Positions 1 through 11,395 are shown, counted from the stretch's first letter. The stretch: DNA of 64,000 nucleotides from Bactrocera neohumeralis (GCF_024586455.1 NC_065921.1:50552574-50616573), one strand, 5' to 3'. The notes: generated by a model from the sequence alone, not told the origin. Translations and numbers: made by a program.

Positions 1-160
1 ACTGACATTTTACACAAATTAAAGAGCGGAAGTTTACTTCATATCGGAATTGTACAGTTGTGTGAAAAAAAGAGGTAAACATAATTTGCCGGTTTTAGAG
101 TTTCGCATTAATATTTGTTTTTATTTACCTCTGCATGGTGGGAAATTCTAATCACTGGTA

Positions 161-1174
161 GGAAAAATTCTATGAGTTATACTTGGATCTAAAAACAATT
201 TTATTTAATAAGAAAACAGCACATTTTAAAGCTTCACAACACCTTATTGTTGTTTCTATTTTGTTCACACCACTGTACTTGCGATAGAACAGTAATGGTG
301 GTGATGCCAGTTGTAAAAATTCATTTTAGCTACAATTGGGAAAACTTTTCTCAAGTTGTGGGCTTTTATACGTATGTACATATGCAAGGCAGTTTTATAT
401 ATCTGCATATATAAAAAAAGATACTTGTGACCATAATATATATTTTGTTTAAACATATTCCATTCCATTTAATGAAAATGCTTATAAAATATATGTATAT
501 ATATATATGTATATATATATAAATAAATATTAATATTTGTGATATTCTCAGTTTGGTTGTTTTATCAAAATATTCAAAGAATTGAGGTTTTTTCTATAAT
601 TGTTCTGTTAAATTTTTAAAATCTAAATTGCCTCTGGAAATGTTTTAAAATAATAATACGCGCTATAGAAAGGGAACATATATTTTCAAAAATATAAGAA
701 ATCATCAACTGAAAATATATTTGCGCGGTGATGGAAAAATTCTATGAGTTATACTTGGATCTAAAAACAATTTTATTTAATAAGAAAACAGCACATTTTA
801 AAGCTTCACAACACCTTATTGTTGTTTCTATTTTGTTCACACCACTGTACTTGCGATAGAACATTGTACATATGCAAGGCAGTTTTATATATCTGCATAT
901 ATAAAAAAAGATACTTGTGACCATAATATATATTTTGTTTAAACATATTCCATTCCATTTAATGAAAATGCTTATAAAATATATGTATATATATGATTTG
1001 GTTGTTTTATCAAAATATTCAAAGAATTGAGGTTTTTTCTATAATTGTTCTGTTAAATTTTTAAAATCTAAATTGCCTCTGGAAATGTTTTAAAATAATA
1101 ATACGCGCTATAGAAAGGGAACATATATTTTCAAAAATATAAGAAATCATCAACTGAAAATATATTTGCGCGGT
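161..1174. repeat. Direct tandem duplication, two diverged copies
   Basis: Copy 1 is 161-730 and copy 2 is 733-1174. Both begin ggaaaaattctatgagtta and end tatatttgcgcggt. Copy 2 lacks about 80 bases present in copy 1 (near 290-373) and a TA-rich stretch near 507-550. The remaining sequence is almost identical, so the duplication is recent relative to the surrounding decay. No coding potential was recognised; the short ORFs here are AT-rich chance frames. It could be a tandem segment of an unknown repeat. Confidence 0.9.
485..525. repeat. TA-rich simple repeat
   Basis: An imperfect (TA)n/(TATG)n tract lies inside the first copy of the 161-1174 duplication. It is shortened in the second copy, which is expected of slippage-prone sequence. 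Confidence 0.75.
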
Positions 1175-2180
1175 ATGGCATTATTGTTTGAGAGTGCTTA
1201 AGCACACAAATAGAATTCAAACGCTAATGCCAGAAACATCGTATTTCGCTTCTCCCTCCGCTACGAGTGGCAAGCGTTTTGTTCTGCACACATCTAACTT
1301 TTCAATTATAATTTTTCGTAATATAAAATATCAAAACTAAAATCAAACTAGTAAAACTAGTTTATATATTTATAAATAATAGCATTCGATTCTGAGTTTG
1401 CGTTAGTTTAAGAAAATTTCAAATATATTGAAGACAATTTTTATAATTACTACAGTATGTCGAGCCTGGCAACCCTGCGTTGTGAGAGAGCAATCAGCTG
1501 AGTCGTTTCTATGGGGAAAACCCCAAGTCGTTGGAAATTCTATGGTAAGCGGGCGGCATTTGTGTTTGAAGAAACAGTAGTTCATAAACTGAATTTGTTA
1601 CTGAAATTACTTTTTATAAGGAAGCTTAAAGAAATAACCTGGTTTGAAACTTTTTGCTTCGAAAATTATATCTATGTTTCGAAGCACATACACTTGTGAA
1701 CAATTTTTTTTTTCAAAAATGAAATTAAACAAACATAAAATAAGAAGTAGGTTATCTGATTTAAATTTTGGTACAATTATGCGTGTAGCTACAGCAAATG
1801 AGATTAAACCAAACATAGAAATTAGTATGTGAAATAAACTAAATTAAATGCTGTTATAAAGACATATTAAAAAAATTATTACTAAAATAAAGTATTTATT
1901 ATACTTTTTGTTATTTGTCTTACATTTTATTAATTTATAGTAGTTACAAAGAAACTTAAAATTGTTAGGCAATTTTACAGTTATTACCCACAGTGCAACT
2001 TCCCATATACATACATACATATGCGCGCGCTCTCATTTGTAAACATGGAGTGGTAAAATACGTTGCTCTCACTTCCCTATTCATGTTTGCCCGCGATGAT
2101 CCCCTCATATAGCCCCCAAAATGTGCACTCGTGCCCGAACGGGCAAAATGCCACTGAGGGCTAATATGCCCACCCCTGGT
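1175..2180. other. AT-rich spacer, no gene recognised; hAT-like end near 2178
   Basis: No ORF here matches a family I know. The stretch 1475-1560 is a dispersed repeat (separate entry). At 2160-2178 the sequence reads, on the minus strand, caggggtgggcatattag, which resembles the outer end of a hAT-type inverted repeat. I found no partner end or clear 8-bp duplication, so an element is not called. Confidence 0.4.
1475..1560 (-). repeat. Dispersed repeat, inverted copy of 22615-22712
   Basis: The segment containing gttgtgagagagcaatcagc and the following ggaaattctatgg matches, in inverted orientation, bases 22615-22712 (gctgattgctctctcacaac and gtagaatttccca). Similarity covers about 85 bases with scattered differences. 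The 22.7 kb copy is cut off exactly where a LOA LINE begins. The family was not identified. Confidence 0.75.
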
Positions 2181-2611
2181 ATATGGCGAGCAACGAAGTG
2201 AACCGAATGAAATGTATTATATCAAATATGAATAAAACAATGTATCGAAACATTTCAAAAGTCAATTTCAAGCAAAATGCAGAGGAATTGGGTCTAAGGA
2301 ACGATTACTTCTTCCAGCACTCAATGACCTAAAGCTCACTGCTGAAACTGTTGGACTTTGGTTGCTATTTAATGTACCTATTATTTATTTTATAGTTCAA
2401 AACTATCACAACAAAAAAAATTAAACCAAATGCATCAAATATCGCTTGTACCCGAGTGTTTTAACAGCTTTTCCTCATATGACAGTAGGTTCTTTCTGCT
2501 AGCAGCTGTTTTAACTTGTGCGCCCTTCTGCTAGTTTTTTGGGTAAAAAACTTGGATTGCAAGTGATAGTACTAGCAGTTAAGGAACAAATTTCATGACT
2601 CAACTTACATA

Positions 2612-4377
2612 TCGTCACCTGAAATGCAAAATAACGCATCATCAAAAAACTCAAAATTGAGTTCTTTACTAGTTGCGATTCACCACATCATATTACATAT
2701 GTGTCACAAATTTTAAGCTTCTGCGATCAAAAATACCCAAGCTATATTAAAAATTCAAAAAAACGTATCATCACTCATTTATGTATGTAAATATAACAGA
2801 GCGTTTGTTTTTTTTTATCGAAGTTAGCCTTCATTTATTGTTTATGTTTAGTTTTAGTGATTAAGTTCAATGTGCTTTGGTTAGTTTAGGCTAACCGTTG
2901 ATCGAAAGTGGACTACTATATACATACATATATGTAGTCCTTTGTGAGGCCATAGAAAAGAAGAACCCCTGTGTTCGAACTTATAAATTAACAAAACGCT
3001 TCCCGCCAGTTCGGAGGGATGCCTGAAGGTATGCGCCCCCAAGTGACTAAGTCTTGACCTCCCTAACGCAAGACAGCAGACAGGAAGTGTTGTTTCCACC
3101 TAATCTTCTTCAATACAGCTTCTGCAGATGGCGTCTGGTAGGATTCCCAGCTTTACTGCGTGGAAGCCAATAGGACAATGGCGTGTTACAAGCCCCTAAA
3201 GTAGGGAAAGGCTGCCTTACTGAGGACAACGAGATCACTAGATCTCATGCGAACGATCTTGGGACAAAAGACTTTTTCGACAGCGTGTGTAAAAATTGTG
3301 GCCCAGCAGTAATAGAATAGGATACCGCTCCCATTCTACCGATAGCGGTTCTAGGGTGCTTCTCCTTGCTAGCTCATGTTTCATACGATTCCGCTGTGGT
3401 CTGGCACTCATATCATTCTTATCACAAATACACTCGATACTATTGATAGCGAAGTTAGGTCTTCGATCAACTCTGAATCTCTCATTGTTAATGAGTTCAA
3501 GGCTCTACTGAGTCGATGGTCACTCCTCTGAAGGAGGCTGCACTCTGGAGTAGTAAATCTACTGCTACCTTAATGGCTCCAATCTCGGCCTGGAAGACAC
3601 TGCAATACTTAGGAAGTTGGAGAAACAGGAGTTGATAGAGAGCTCCTGACAGTAGACCCCTCCACCTTTGACCCATCCGTGAAGAAGTTCACTCTCCCTT
3701 TTCTTCAACGGCTTCTTCCCACCCACAACTCCCTCGGTATATGGGTAGAGAAGGAGCCGCCAGAGTTGTTTAGCGACTCCATGATCCAAGTGATCAGACC
3801 CGAGCTTTTTTAGGAATTCAGCAGCCTATTCTTTTGCAAAGTTTAACAATAATTAAGAAGAAATGGCAACATCTGCTGGACCTAGAAGCTTTAATTCCAG
3901 CAGACTGTTATTACTTTTATGATAATATACCTTTCGAATAATTAGTTATTTAATAAATAATAATTAAACATTATCCTCATTTTTTAGCTTGAAATATTTA
4001 AATTTTTTGTAGTACTTATGTATGTACATATGTATTAATAATAAAAATAAAATGAAATATGAAAAACTTGCAACTGTTTTTATTTAAAATTAAAAAAAAG
4101 TATTAATATTCAAATTTTTAATTTTTATACAAATTTAGATTGATCATACGTTATTTTGTTTCAGAAATGAAAATTCAAAATAACGTAAGACACCTACTAT
4201 AAAATTTGCTTAATTTTTTCTTTATTTTTTTCTAAAATATACTTATAGTTTCATGTTAGTTCAGATTTGAAAATTTTGTTTCAATATCTCAAATGGTTTT
4301 GTTGTTATACGGTTTTTTTGCTTCTCCTGTAAACCTACGAAAAGTGATGTTACGTTATTTTGCATTTCAGGTGACGA
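2612..4377. mobile_element. TA-flanked terminal-inverted-repeat DNA element, host of a LOA insertion
   Basis: The ends are a perfect inverted repeat of about 25 bases: tcgtcacctgaaatgcaaaa at 2612 and its reverse complement ending at 4377. TA dinucleotides flank both sides (2610-2611 and 4378-4379), as for Tc1/mariner-superfamily insertions. A further partial copy of the end motif (attcaaaataacgta) occurs near 4170. The interior has no transposase; it holds a minus-strand LOA LINE fragment (2880-3835) and AT-rich sequence. It is most likely a non-autonomous element later hit by the LINE. The superfamily is inferred only from the TA target. Confidence 0.75.
2880..3835 (-). pseudogene. LOA-clade LINE, 5'-truncated RNase H/C-terminal fragment
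   Basis: Read on the minus strand, this resembles the 3' third of the LINE at 22715-25435. It has the linker with GVAKQLWRLLLYPYT, an RNase H-like stretch, the LGRSRLSHLGAHTF block near the C-terminus, and a matching 3' UTR (ggc.tcacaaaggacta). Frameshifts and stops occur throughout, so it is dead. It begins at a position equivalent to about 24310 of the other copy, which fits 5' truncation during target-primed reverse transcription. It sits inside the inverted-repeat element 2612-4377. The clade is assigned from the better copy. Confidence 0.8.
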
Positions 4378-4496
4378 TATACACTTGATCTCCTTTTTGC
4401 ATGCTTTATTACGGATTTTTTACATGGTGTTTTTGTACGCCTACTAGTTACTTGGTTTACAAGGCTTTACTTTTTTGCACGTGTTTTACATTTTAA

Positions 4497-6085
4497 TTAA
4501 AGTAGTATCTCGATAGATCGGAAAATGTCCATAGCCGAAGCGTCAATTTGTTCTGCCCACTGAATCGCTTTGGAAAAAATACTTTTTGCTTCACTACTAC
4601 TGATTTTATTTTCCGCTTCAACTATGCTATAGTCAGAGTCAGAACCATTTTCCTCAATATTATCGTTTTCTAACACAGACTGCACAATTTTCCGATCAGA
4701 AAAGTCGTATTCGAATTCATCTCTTCCAGTGGCCCAGTCATTTATGGTTTGAGTATCAACTTGAGCGTCCAGATTTATCGAAGCGATGATGGTATGAATT
4801 TCATTCATTTCTGAATTAGCGGCTGTAAGTTGAGCCAGAAGTATCAAATCTTCCTCCATCCATTCTTGTCGGTCAGTACACAACAACTGGTTCCAACTGC
4901 GAACAATATTCTGTTGTGATATACCTAACCACGCATTGTTTAAAAGTGTGACGCAATTTCGTAGCGTAAAGTTTTTTAATGCAATTCCAATATCTGTATT
5001 ATCAATTGGAAGATAATTCAAAAGTTCTTTTCTGTAAGACACTTTAACATTTTGAATTAAATTTTGATCTAAAGGCTGTATGATTGCTGTCCAATTGGGT
5101 GGAAGAAAGACAATTCGAAAATTAGTGTCTATGTCAATATCTTCTGATCTTGGGTGGCATGGAGCATTGTCGATTAGTAAAATAGCTTTTAATGGTCTAT
5201 TATTGTCTTGCAAAATTTTTTTTACATCCGGTATAAAATATTTCCTGTACCATTCAGTAAATAAGAACGTTGACATCCAACCTTTTTTAGTTGCTTTATA
5301 AGTTACAGGCACATTGCAATTTTTAAATGATCGTGGATTAGTTGATTTGCCTATTACCAAAAGGAGTAGCTTATGTGTGCCAGATGCATTGCAACAAGGC
5401 ATAAAGTTACGCGATCCTTTGAAATTTTTCGACCAGATGCAGATTTTTCTTGCGAGTGCGCCAATGTATTTGCAGGAATAACTTCCCAAAAGGCTGCCGA
5501 TTCATCTGCATTATAAATCTGGTCATGGTCTAGGTCCATTTCTTCTATAATAGATTTTAATTTTTGCCTGAATGGTTCCACTGCAGAAACATCACTGCTT
5601 ACTTTTTCACCACAAATTTTTAATTTCCTTATACCATGTCGTGCTTTAAAATTTGAAATCCACCCCAAACTTGCCCCAAAATCATTTTTGCCAGTTATTT
5701 GATTATAAAAATATTTTGCTTTGTGTTGAATCATTTCGATTGATATAGGAATATTCTGGTTTCTCTGTTGAACAAACCAAGTCATTAAGGCCTTCTCCAT
5801 ATCCGGATGTTTTCCTAGACCATGAGATCTGCCTTTTTTCTGAGAAATACCACTAAGTTATTAAATTTGGAAACCAAAATTGGTTCCACTTTAACTAACC
5901 TGGTTTCTGCACACAGTTGGACGCATACTTTCTGATAGCATCACGTTTCTTTTTTATGTCAAATACAGTAGATTTTGTTACTCGAAATTGTTCTGCAACG
6001 TATCTAATTGATTTTCCTTTATCAAGGCGATCTAATATTTCACATTCGAATACGATTTTTCTGAATAGAAAGGGTTTTATGAGCT
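4497..6085 (-). pseudogene. Tigger/jerky-like transposase (CENP-B HTH plus DDE), frameshifted
   Basis: A psq/CENP-B type helix-turn-helix lies near 6070-5930 (LDKGKSIRYVAEQF, then RVTKSTVFDIKKKR). A second CENP-B HTH is in 5800-5560 (LGWISNFKARHGIRKL). The DDE core follows: first acid in YNADESAAFW (about 5520), second in LIDNAPCHPRS (about 5175), third in QPLDQNLIQN (about 5060). A frameshift splits the protein between 5490 and 5354. The first HTH ends in a stop just before a possible 60-80 base intron (donor ggttag near 5901, acceptor tttctcag near 5837); the frame across it is not clean in my reading, so intron and indel both remain possible. The last acid lies about 35 residues after the second, as in the pogo family. 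Function: cut-and-paste transposition, now inactive. Confidence 0.85.
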
Positions 6086-6480
6086 CTTTTATTTATTTGT
6101 CTGCCGCTCATTTTAATAACAAAGAAATTGTATGCAAGTCCAGTCACTGTGCGACTTCACGAACTATGAATAAACAAACGGTGCACCGCCGTGTAGAGAA
6201 TAATATCATTCTTGGAATAAATACACTATAATTGGCAATACATTAAGTACGTATGTAGTACATATATACGCACATTTTTTCGTTAAAGTACCGATATTCT
6301 TCGAACTGCTGCAGCAAAAACTCACAACGCAAAGTAAAAATCATAATACCAAAGCGAAAAAAGAAAAAAAAGTCTGCATTTTTTGTAGCGTTCGGATTAG
6401 AGAGTAAAAAATATAAAACTGTCCGGATAATAGTAGAGGTGTCCGGACTAAAGGGTGTCCGGTCTATCGAGATACTACTG
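4500..6480 (-). mobile_element. pogo/Tigger-type DNA transposon with TIRs and TA target
   Basis: The left end (agtagtatctcgataga, 4501-4517) and the right end (reverse complement of 6463-6479) share 17 identical bases, extended imperfectly inward. TA follows the right end (6481-6482) and precedes the left end (4498-4499), matching the TA target of the Tc1/mariner/pogo superfamily. The left terminal base is a where the right has c. The element is about 1.98 kb and carries one transposase gene on the minus strand. The reading frame runs through the left TIR, so the last residues of the protein are encoded by it. Confidence 0.85.
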
Positions 6481-6613
6481 TATATACTTTTTCTGCAATA
6501 AAATAAAAATTTCATAGGTAAATTCATTTTAGAACATGTTATAATAACACGAGTTTCAAAATGGCGACGGCACCACAGAATCATTTCCTCAATTTGGACC
6601 TATATCTGAAATT

Positions 6614-7661
6614 TTTATACTCTCGCAACAAAGTTGCTAAGGAGAGTATTTTAGGTTTGTTCACATAACGGTTGTTTGTAAGTCCTAAAACTTAAAGAGT
6701 CAGATATAGGGTTATATATACCAAAGTGATCAGGGTGACGAGTAGAGTTGAAATCCGGATGTCTGTCTGTCCGTCCGTGCCTCTGTCCATCCGTCCGTGC
6801 AAGCTGTAACTTGAGTCAAAATTGAGATATCATGATGAAACTTGGTACACGTATTTCTTGGCTCCATAAAAAGGTTAAGTTCGAAGATGGGCAAAATCGG
6901 CCCACTGCCACGCCCACAAAATGGCGAAAACCGAAAACCTATAAAGTGTCATAACTAAGCCATAAATAAAGATATTAAAGTGAAATTTGGCACAGAGGAT
7001 CGCATTAAGGAGGGGCATATTTGGAAGTAATTTTTTTGGAAAAGTGGGCGTGGCCCCGCCCCCTTCTAAGTTTTTTGTACATATCTCGGAAACTACTATA
7101 GCTATGTCAACCAAACTCTATAGAGTCGTTTCCTTCCGGCATTTCCATATACAGTTCAAAAATGGAAGAAATCGGATAATAACCACGCCCACCTCCCATA
7201 CAAAGGTTATGTTGAAAATCACTAAAAGTGCGTTAACCGACTAACAAAAAACGTCAGAAACACTAAATTTTACGGAAGAAATGGCAGAATAAAGCTGCAC
7301 CCAGGCTTTTTTTTAAATTGAAAACGGGCGTGGTGTCGCCCACTTATGGACCAAAAACCATAGCTCAGGAACTACTAGACCGATTTCAATGAAATTCGGT
7401 ATATAATATTTTCTTAACACCCTGATGACATGTACGAAATATGGGTGAAATCGGTTTACAACCACGCCTTCTTCCAATATAACGCTATTTTGAATTCCAT
7501 TTGATGCCTTTTCTGTATAATATATACATTAGGAACCAATGATGATAGCGGAATAAAACTTTACACAAATACGGTATTTGAAAAATATGTAAATGACGGA
7601 TAATGAAGGCGAGAGTATAAAATGTTCGGTGACACCCGAACTTAGCCCTTCCTTACTTGTT
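6614..7661 (+). mobile_element. DINE-1-like non-autonomous Helentron, complete copy
   Basis: The 5' sub-terminal inverted repeat tttatactctcgc (6614-6626) has its complement gcgagagtataaa near the 3' end (7609-7621). A hairpin follows (gttcgg-tgacac-ccgaac, 7624-7641) and then a pyrimidine-rich tail ending ccttacttgttt (7661). After the 5' end come a gatcaggg/gacgagt block and a tgtctgtctgtccgtccgtg block, the same order as in Drosophila DINE-1/INE-1. Helentrons are known for sub-TIRs, a 3' hairpin, and insertion at T-rich dinucleotides without duplication. There is no coding capacity. A second full copy is at 42995-44046, inverted. Confidence 0.85.
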
Positions 7662-8010
7662 TATAATTAATTTATTATTTTTTTTTATTTTCGCCATACG
7701 TTGTTCAATCATCGGCAATGATAGTTCTTCACTTAGTTTACGCATAAATTGACGACGTTCTGTTGGTTTTTTGGCAATCATTTTATTATTTTCATAATAA
7801 ATAATATATGAAGCAAGCGAAGAAATGTCTAGCATGTTGAACAACATTACCATTGGCCATCTCGTTCGTCATTGACTTGTGTACCTGCGGACCATTTGGT
7901 CCATTGTGTCAACGACAGCTTTATTATAAGAATTTATAATTTTTGTGTCCTATTTGCTGCCATAACTATAGGGATGTAAGGTTTATTATTTTTTTACCGA
8001 GTCAACAATG
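7653..8010 (-). pseudogene. piggyBac-like transposase, C-terminal remnant
   Basis: The minus-strand translation shows NKAVVDTMDQMVRRYT (about 7925-7875), then, after one stop, RTRWPMVMLFNMLDISSLAS and a basic tail to 7653. This is the diagnostic C-terminal region of piggyBac transposases: an invariant Asp-Asp pair, then RWP and the NMLD helix. Upstream sequence to about 8350 is too decayed to translate reliably. The Helentron at 6614-7661 adjoins its 3' end. The element is inactive and no TTAA ends were found. Confidence 0.8.
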
Positions 8011-8019
8011 GTAATACTC

Positions 8020-8538
8020 CACAATAACATATATTAAGCAACGGGTAGAGTATTAAAGTAGTTACATATATGTACATGCAGATGTTTCTACCACTACTTT
8101 GGAGCCGCCAAATTTTTTTCTCAAGTGTTTTCTGTCAAGTTTGCGGTTGGTTTGTACATCTGAGCTAAATTGGAATTCAACATCGTCCACAAATCACGAA
8201 TTGGAACAGTCTTGTTTTCTTTTTTCGGATCTTAAAAAACGCAGAATATTATGAAATCTCGTCAATCTCATCGTCGCGCGATACAGGGGGTAAGAATTGG
8301 AAGTACCAGATGTCAAAAGTATGATCTGAATTTGAATTATTTACGCCAGAACAAAATCAAGATACCGAAGGATGAATAAATTTCGTGAAAATCTGATTTT
8401 TTGAACCAGTAATTTACTGTCCCAGTTAACCGTGTAAAAAGGAGATCACTTGTGTCGATAGCTCAAAAATAACATTTTATCATAAGTGTTTCAATTCAGA
8501 ATGTCAAAATCAGCCGTTTTGTTTTTATGATATAGTAC
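8020..8538. other. Decayed sequence, possibly upstream piggyBac remnant
   Basis: No clear ORF is present. A minus-strand acidic stretch (DEIDEIS near 8270-8250) would fit the acidic N-terminus of a piggyBac protein upstream of the 7653-8010 fragment, but this is weak. Nothing else was recognised. Confidence 0.3.
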
Positions 8539-8540
8539 TA

Positions 8541-9349
8541 TGTTCGGACCGACAATGAAAACATGTTTTCGTGGGAAAAACTGGTTTTCGCCCTAAAACT
8601 TGTTTTTTCGTCCATGTAAAATCTGTCAAATGAAAACACATAGAAAACCAGTTTTCGCTGAAAACTACTTCAAAACCTACATTCCACTTACTATAATCGG
8701 TGCCTGCTCTAGTTTAATCGATTTTATTGGAAGACATATTTTGCCGGCCCAAAATTGTCACTTGATATTTGTTTACATTCCATATACAAATACAGCTGTC
8801 ACTTGATATTGTCATATTAGGGGGATTCTCTTGCTCTTGCAAAACCCTTTCACGGTGCAGAAATTGCAGAATTTTCCTCTTGGTGCAACGGCACAACAAA
8901 CACACGCAAAAAATTATTTGCAGTGCCTGTAAAATATGTCAGATCAAAACCCATGTTTATTTTCGTGCCGTCATATATTACTAAGTTCTGTAATGGGTCG
9001 TCTCTTGGCCTTGCATATTTCGGTATAGGATTTTTGCATTTTGTGTCATCGTGCAATCTTGCAAGAGCATGAGAATCCCCCTATTGATATTGAAAAATGG
9101 AAAAGCAAAAATACAAAAAAAGAAATTTGTAGAGTGATAGGGGAGAGGTCCTACTCATTGAATTAATTTTGGCAAAACAAAATTAGTGCTCTTCGCGGTC
9201 CATTATTAAGGCATCCAAAACTTACCATTGCTCAAAATGTAAACAAACAAATAAATTTGTGAGTTGTCAGTGAAAACTCATCGAAAACATACATTGTCAG
9301 TCCGAAAGACTTAGATTCCACAACACACAAATGTATGTCCGTCCGAACA
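8541..9349. mobile_element. Inverted-repeat element (tgttcggac ends), non-autonomous
   Basis: The ends are tgttcggaccgaca (8541-8554) and the complement of tgtccgtccgaaca (9336-9349), flanked by TA on both sides. Internally the two arms share aaaacatg/ttttcg-type motifs. No transposase was found. A second small inverted-repeat element (8819-9082) lies inside. The superfamily is uncertain; the TA flank suggests Tc1/mariner but may be part of the repeat. Confidence 0.65.
8819..9082. mobile_element. 264-bp MITE nested in 8541-9349
   Basis: The terminal inverted repeats are agggggattctcttgctctt (from 8819) and the complement of aagagcatgagaatccccct (to 9082), one mismatch in the first 20. There is no ORF of note. 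A short motif, ttgatattg, occurs in both flanks (about 8803-8811 and 9084-9092) but not directly adjacent on the left, so the target duplication is unresolved. Confidence 0.75.
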
Positions 9350-10267
9350 TAGCATAAAACTATATTTTTCTAAGGTTTCTAATAATGAAAATATTTACGA
9401 ATAAATTGTAAATCATAAAAAATCAACAAAATTTAAGCAGAAAATTTATAAGAAAAAAGTTTTTTTTTGACATAAAGGATAAAACGGCTGGGATTTAAAA
9501 TGAACGGATTTCGGGGTTGAAATAGATATGTATGGATGGAAGAGGTTCTCCAGATTAAGAAAAAAAAGCTTATGCACAAAAGAATAAGAATGCGTTTAGC
9601 TGGGACTGCACCTGAGCGTCGAGTGATAAAAAAATTGCGTGATAAAGGAAAAACGTAAAAACTCATTGCAAATTTGTTAGGGCGATGGGAAAACTGTGTA
9701 ACTAAAAACTCTAAAGGAAAAAATAAAAGAGACTCGTGGTCGTCCAAGAAAAATTAGCCTGATTGCTCGCGGTAATCTTTCGCGAAGCTAGAAAAATTTA
9801 TCTTTTACGAAATGTCCACATACAGAAGAGAAAAACTTTTGTCGTAGAACATTAAAAATTGTTCGGTCCCATAGGAGAAAAAAGGGGTGAAATACTTTAT
9901 TTATAATTTATATCCTGATCACAATCTGATCGAGAATTTGTGGATTGACCTTAAGAGCAGGGCCCGAATCGCGGCAGTCGTGAGCGAGCAAGTTATCGTA
10001 TCGAGTGAAATTTCATAACGTGTCGAGTGTGCGGATCGTCGCACTTGATACGAAACGAATAGAAATTTTATGAAATAACTTCCCTGCTGTAGCTCTAAAT
10101 CACATTTTCGAATAACATGAAATACGAAACAAAATAAAAGAAAAAGTTTTTGAATCGGAATTGATCGTAAATATTTAAATTTATTATACGTTTATATATG
10201 TATAAATTTACTAAATTTATTTATTGCAGGCAAAAAAAATTAACCCTCAGCATATAATCAAAACAAT

Positions 10268-10525
10268 ATGAGAAATGTCTGGCTTTTGGGTAATATATGC
10301 ACTTATACAGCTACAAAATATATTTGCAGACATATTTACGTACTTTCTCAATTAACGGGAGATTATGGATATCCTTTGGAACCATGGTGTTTGACACCAT
10401 TTAGAAACCCCGAGCTTGGCTCGTGCCAAGCACGCTGTATTGCTGAACGAACCATAGGTATACTGAAAGTCCGGTGGAAAATTCTCAGTAATGATACAAG
10501 AAGTCGGTATAGTAATACAATTTAA
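10268..10525 (+). pseudogene. Harbinger DDE nuclease (DDE_Tnp_4), fragment
   Basis: The 85-residue frame contains GDYGYPLEPWCLTPFRNPEL and then ARCIAERTIGILKVRWKIL. These match the catalytic D (GDxGY) and E (xER.xG.LKxRW) blocks of Harbinger nucleases. The first catalytic region and most spacing are missing, so it is a deletion derivative. Its partner gene lies downstream on the opposite strand inside the same terminal repeats. It would normally cut DNA during transposition; this copy cannot. Confidence 0.85.
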
Positions 10526-10769
10526 AAATTCGACATATTGCAGATATTTTGAGAATGAAAACAATGATACAGAAATAGATACGGAAAATAAGACTGATTT
10601 AACTAAAATTGGTCATCAAATTAGAGATCATATTATGTTGTATTTAGATAATAATTGAACTAAACGTTCCAACAACATTTGAATTCATATTTTGCTTTAA
10701 TAAATATACATATGTATATTCAATAAAAATAAAATAAAATATATATTAAATATAAAAACAGGAACTTGG

Positions 10770-11395
10770 TGTTTATTTCTGAACTTTTCTCTTTAAAATA
10801 TCAAGCTCATAAGTTTTAATCTGCAACTCCACAGCTTTTTTTTGCATATCTGCTTTATGTGCCTCTTCTTTTATTTGCAGCGATCTCTCCTTTAAAGTAA
10901 TTAGTTTTTCAATATTTTTCTTTGGGCTTGCGTTGCTTCATATGCGCGTAAATTGGATTTCAAAAGAGAAAACTTTTCGCTTTCGACAATAGGCTTCCTT
11001 TCTTCTTCCTCGCTATTAATAATCATCTCTACCAACTCATTTAAACCTTCTTCTGGCACTACATTTCCAAAAGATTTAACTAATGTCAACCCTTCTACTG
11101 CAACATCTCTCCCCGTAGCTTGGAGGAGTTGCTTTTCTGTTACCTATACCTATTTTTGTATTTTATTATTATTTTAATCATATATTATTTTATTTATTTA
11201 ATTAATATTATTTGTTGATCTTACTTTTCTCCAAAATTTGGCATTTTTCATCGGTGGCCCGGCAGCGTTAAGTTTTAGCGTCAATGCATCCCATAGCTTA
11301 TTTGCTGCAAATTTGACTTCCCCACAATTAGGGAAAATATTTTTTGCCTAGTCTTGATGCTGTAGCATAAAATCACTCATCAAATTTTTTTTACG
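10770..11395 (-). pseudogene. Harbinger second protein, Myb/SANT-like (zeste-type) remnant
   Basis: On the minus strand, a segment near 11395-11230 reads MRKKNLMSD... and then AANKLWDALTLKLNAAGPPM..AKFWRKV, typical of the trihelix/SANT-like DNA-binding domain of Harbinger partner proteins. A likely intron follows (donor about 11225, acceptor near 11140). The second exon region then has VTEKQLLQATGRDVAVEG and a charged helix (EEEERKPIVESEKF) ending near 10900. A stop interrupts the first exon (QHQD then stop). In active elements this protein escorts the nuclease to the element ends. Confidence 0.65.

Noticed and set aside
2140..2178. hAT-like terminus caggggtgggca on the minus strand
   Set aside because: No second end, transposase or 8-bp duplication could be found, so only noted in the spacer entry.
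6987..7244. 85-codon frame also found at 43438-43695 with nearly the same protein
   Set aside because: Both lie inside copies of the same DINE-1-like Helentron. Conservation reflects the shared DNA, and a mirror frame exists on the other strand (6875-7114 and 43568-43807). No domain was recognised.
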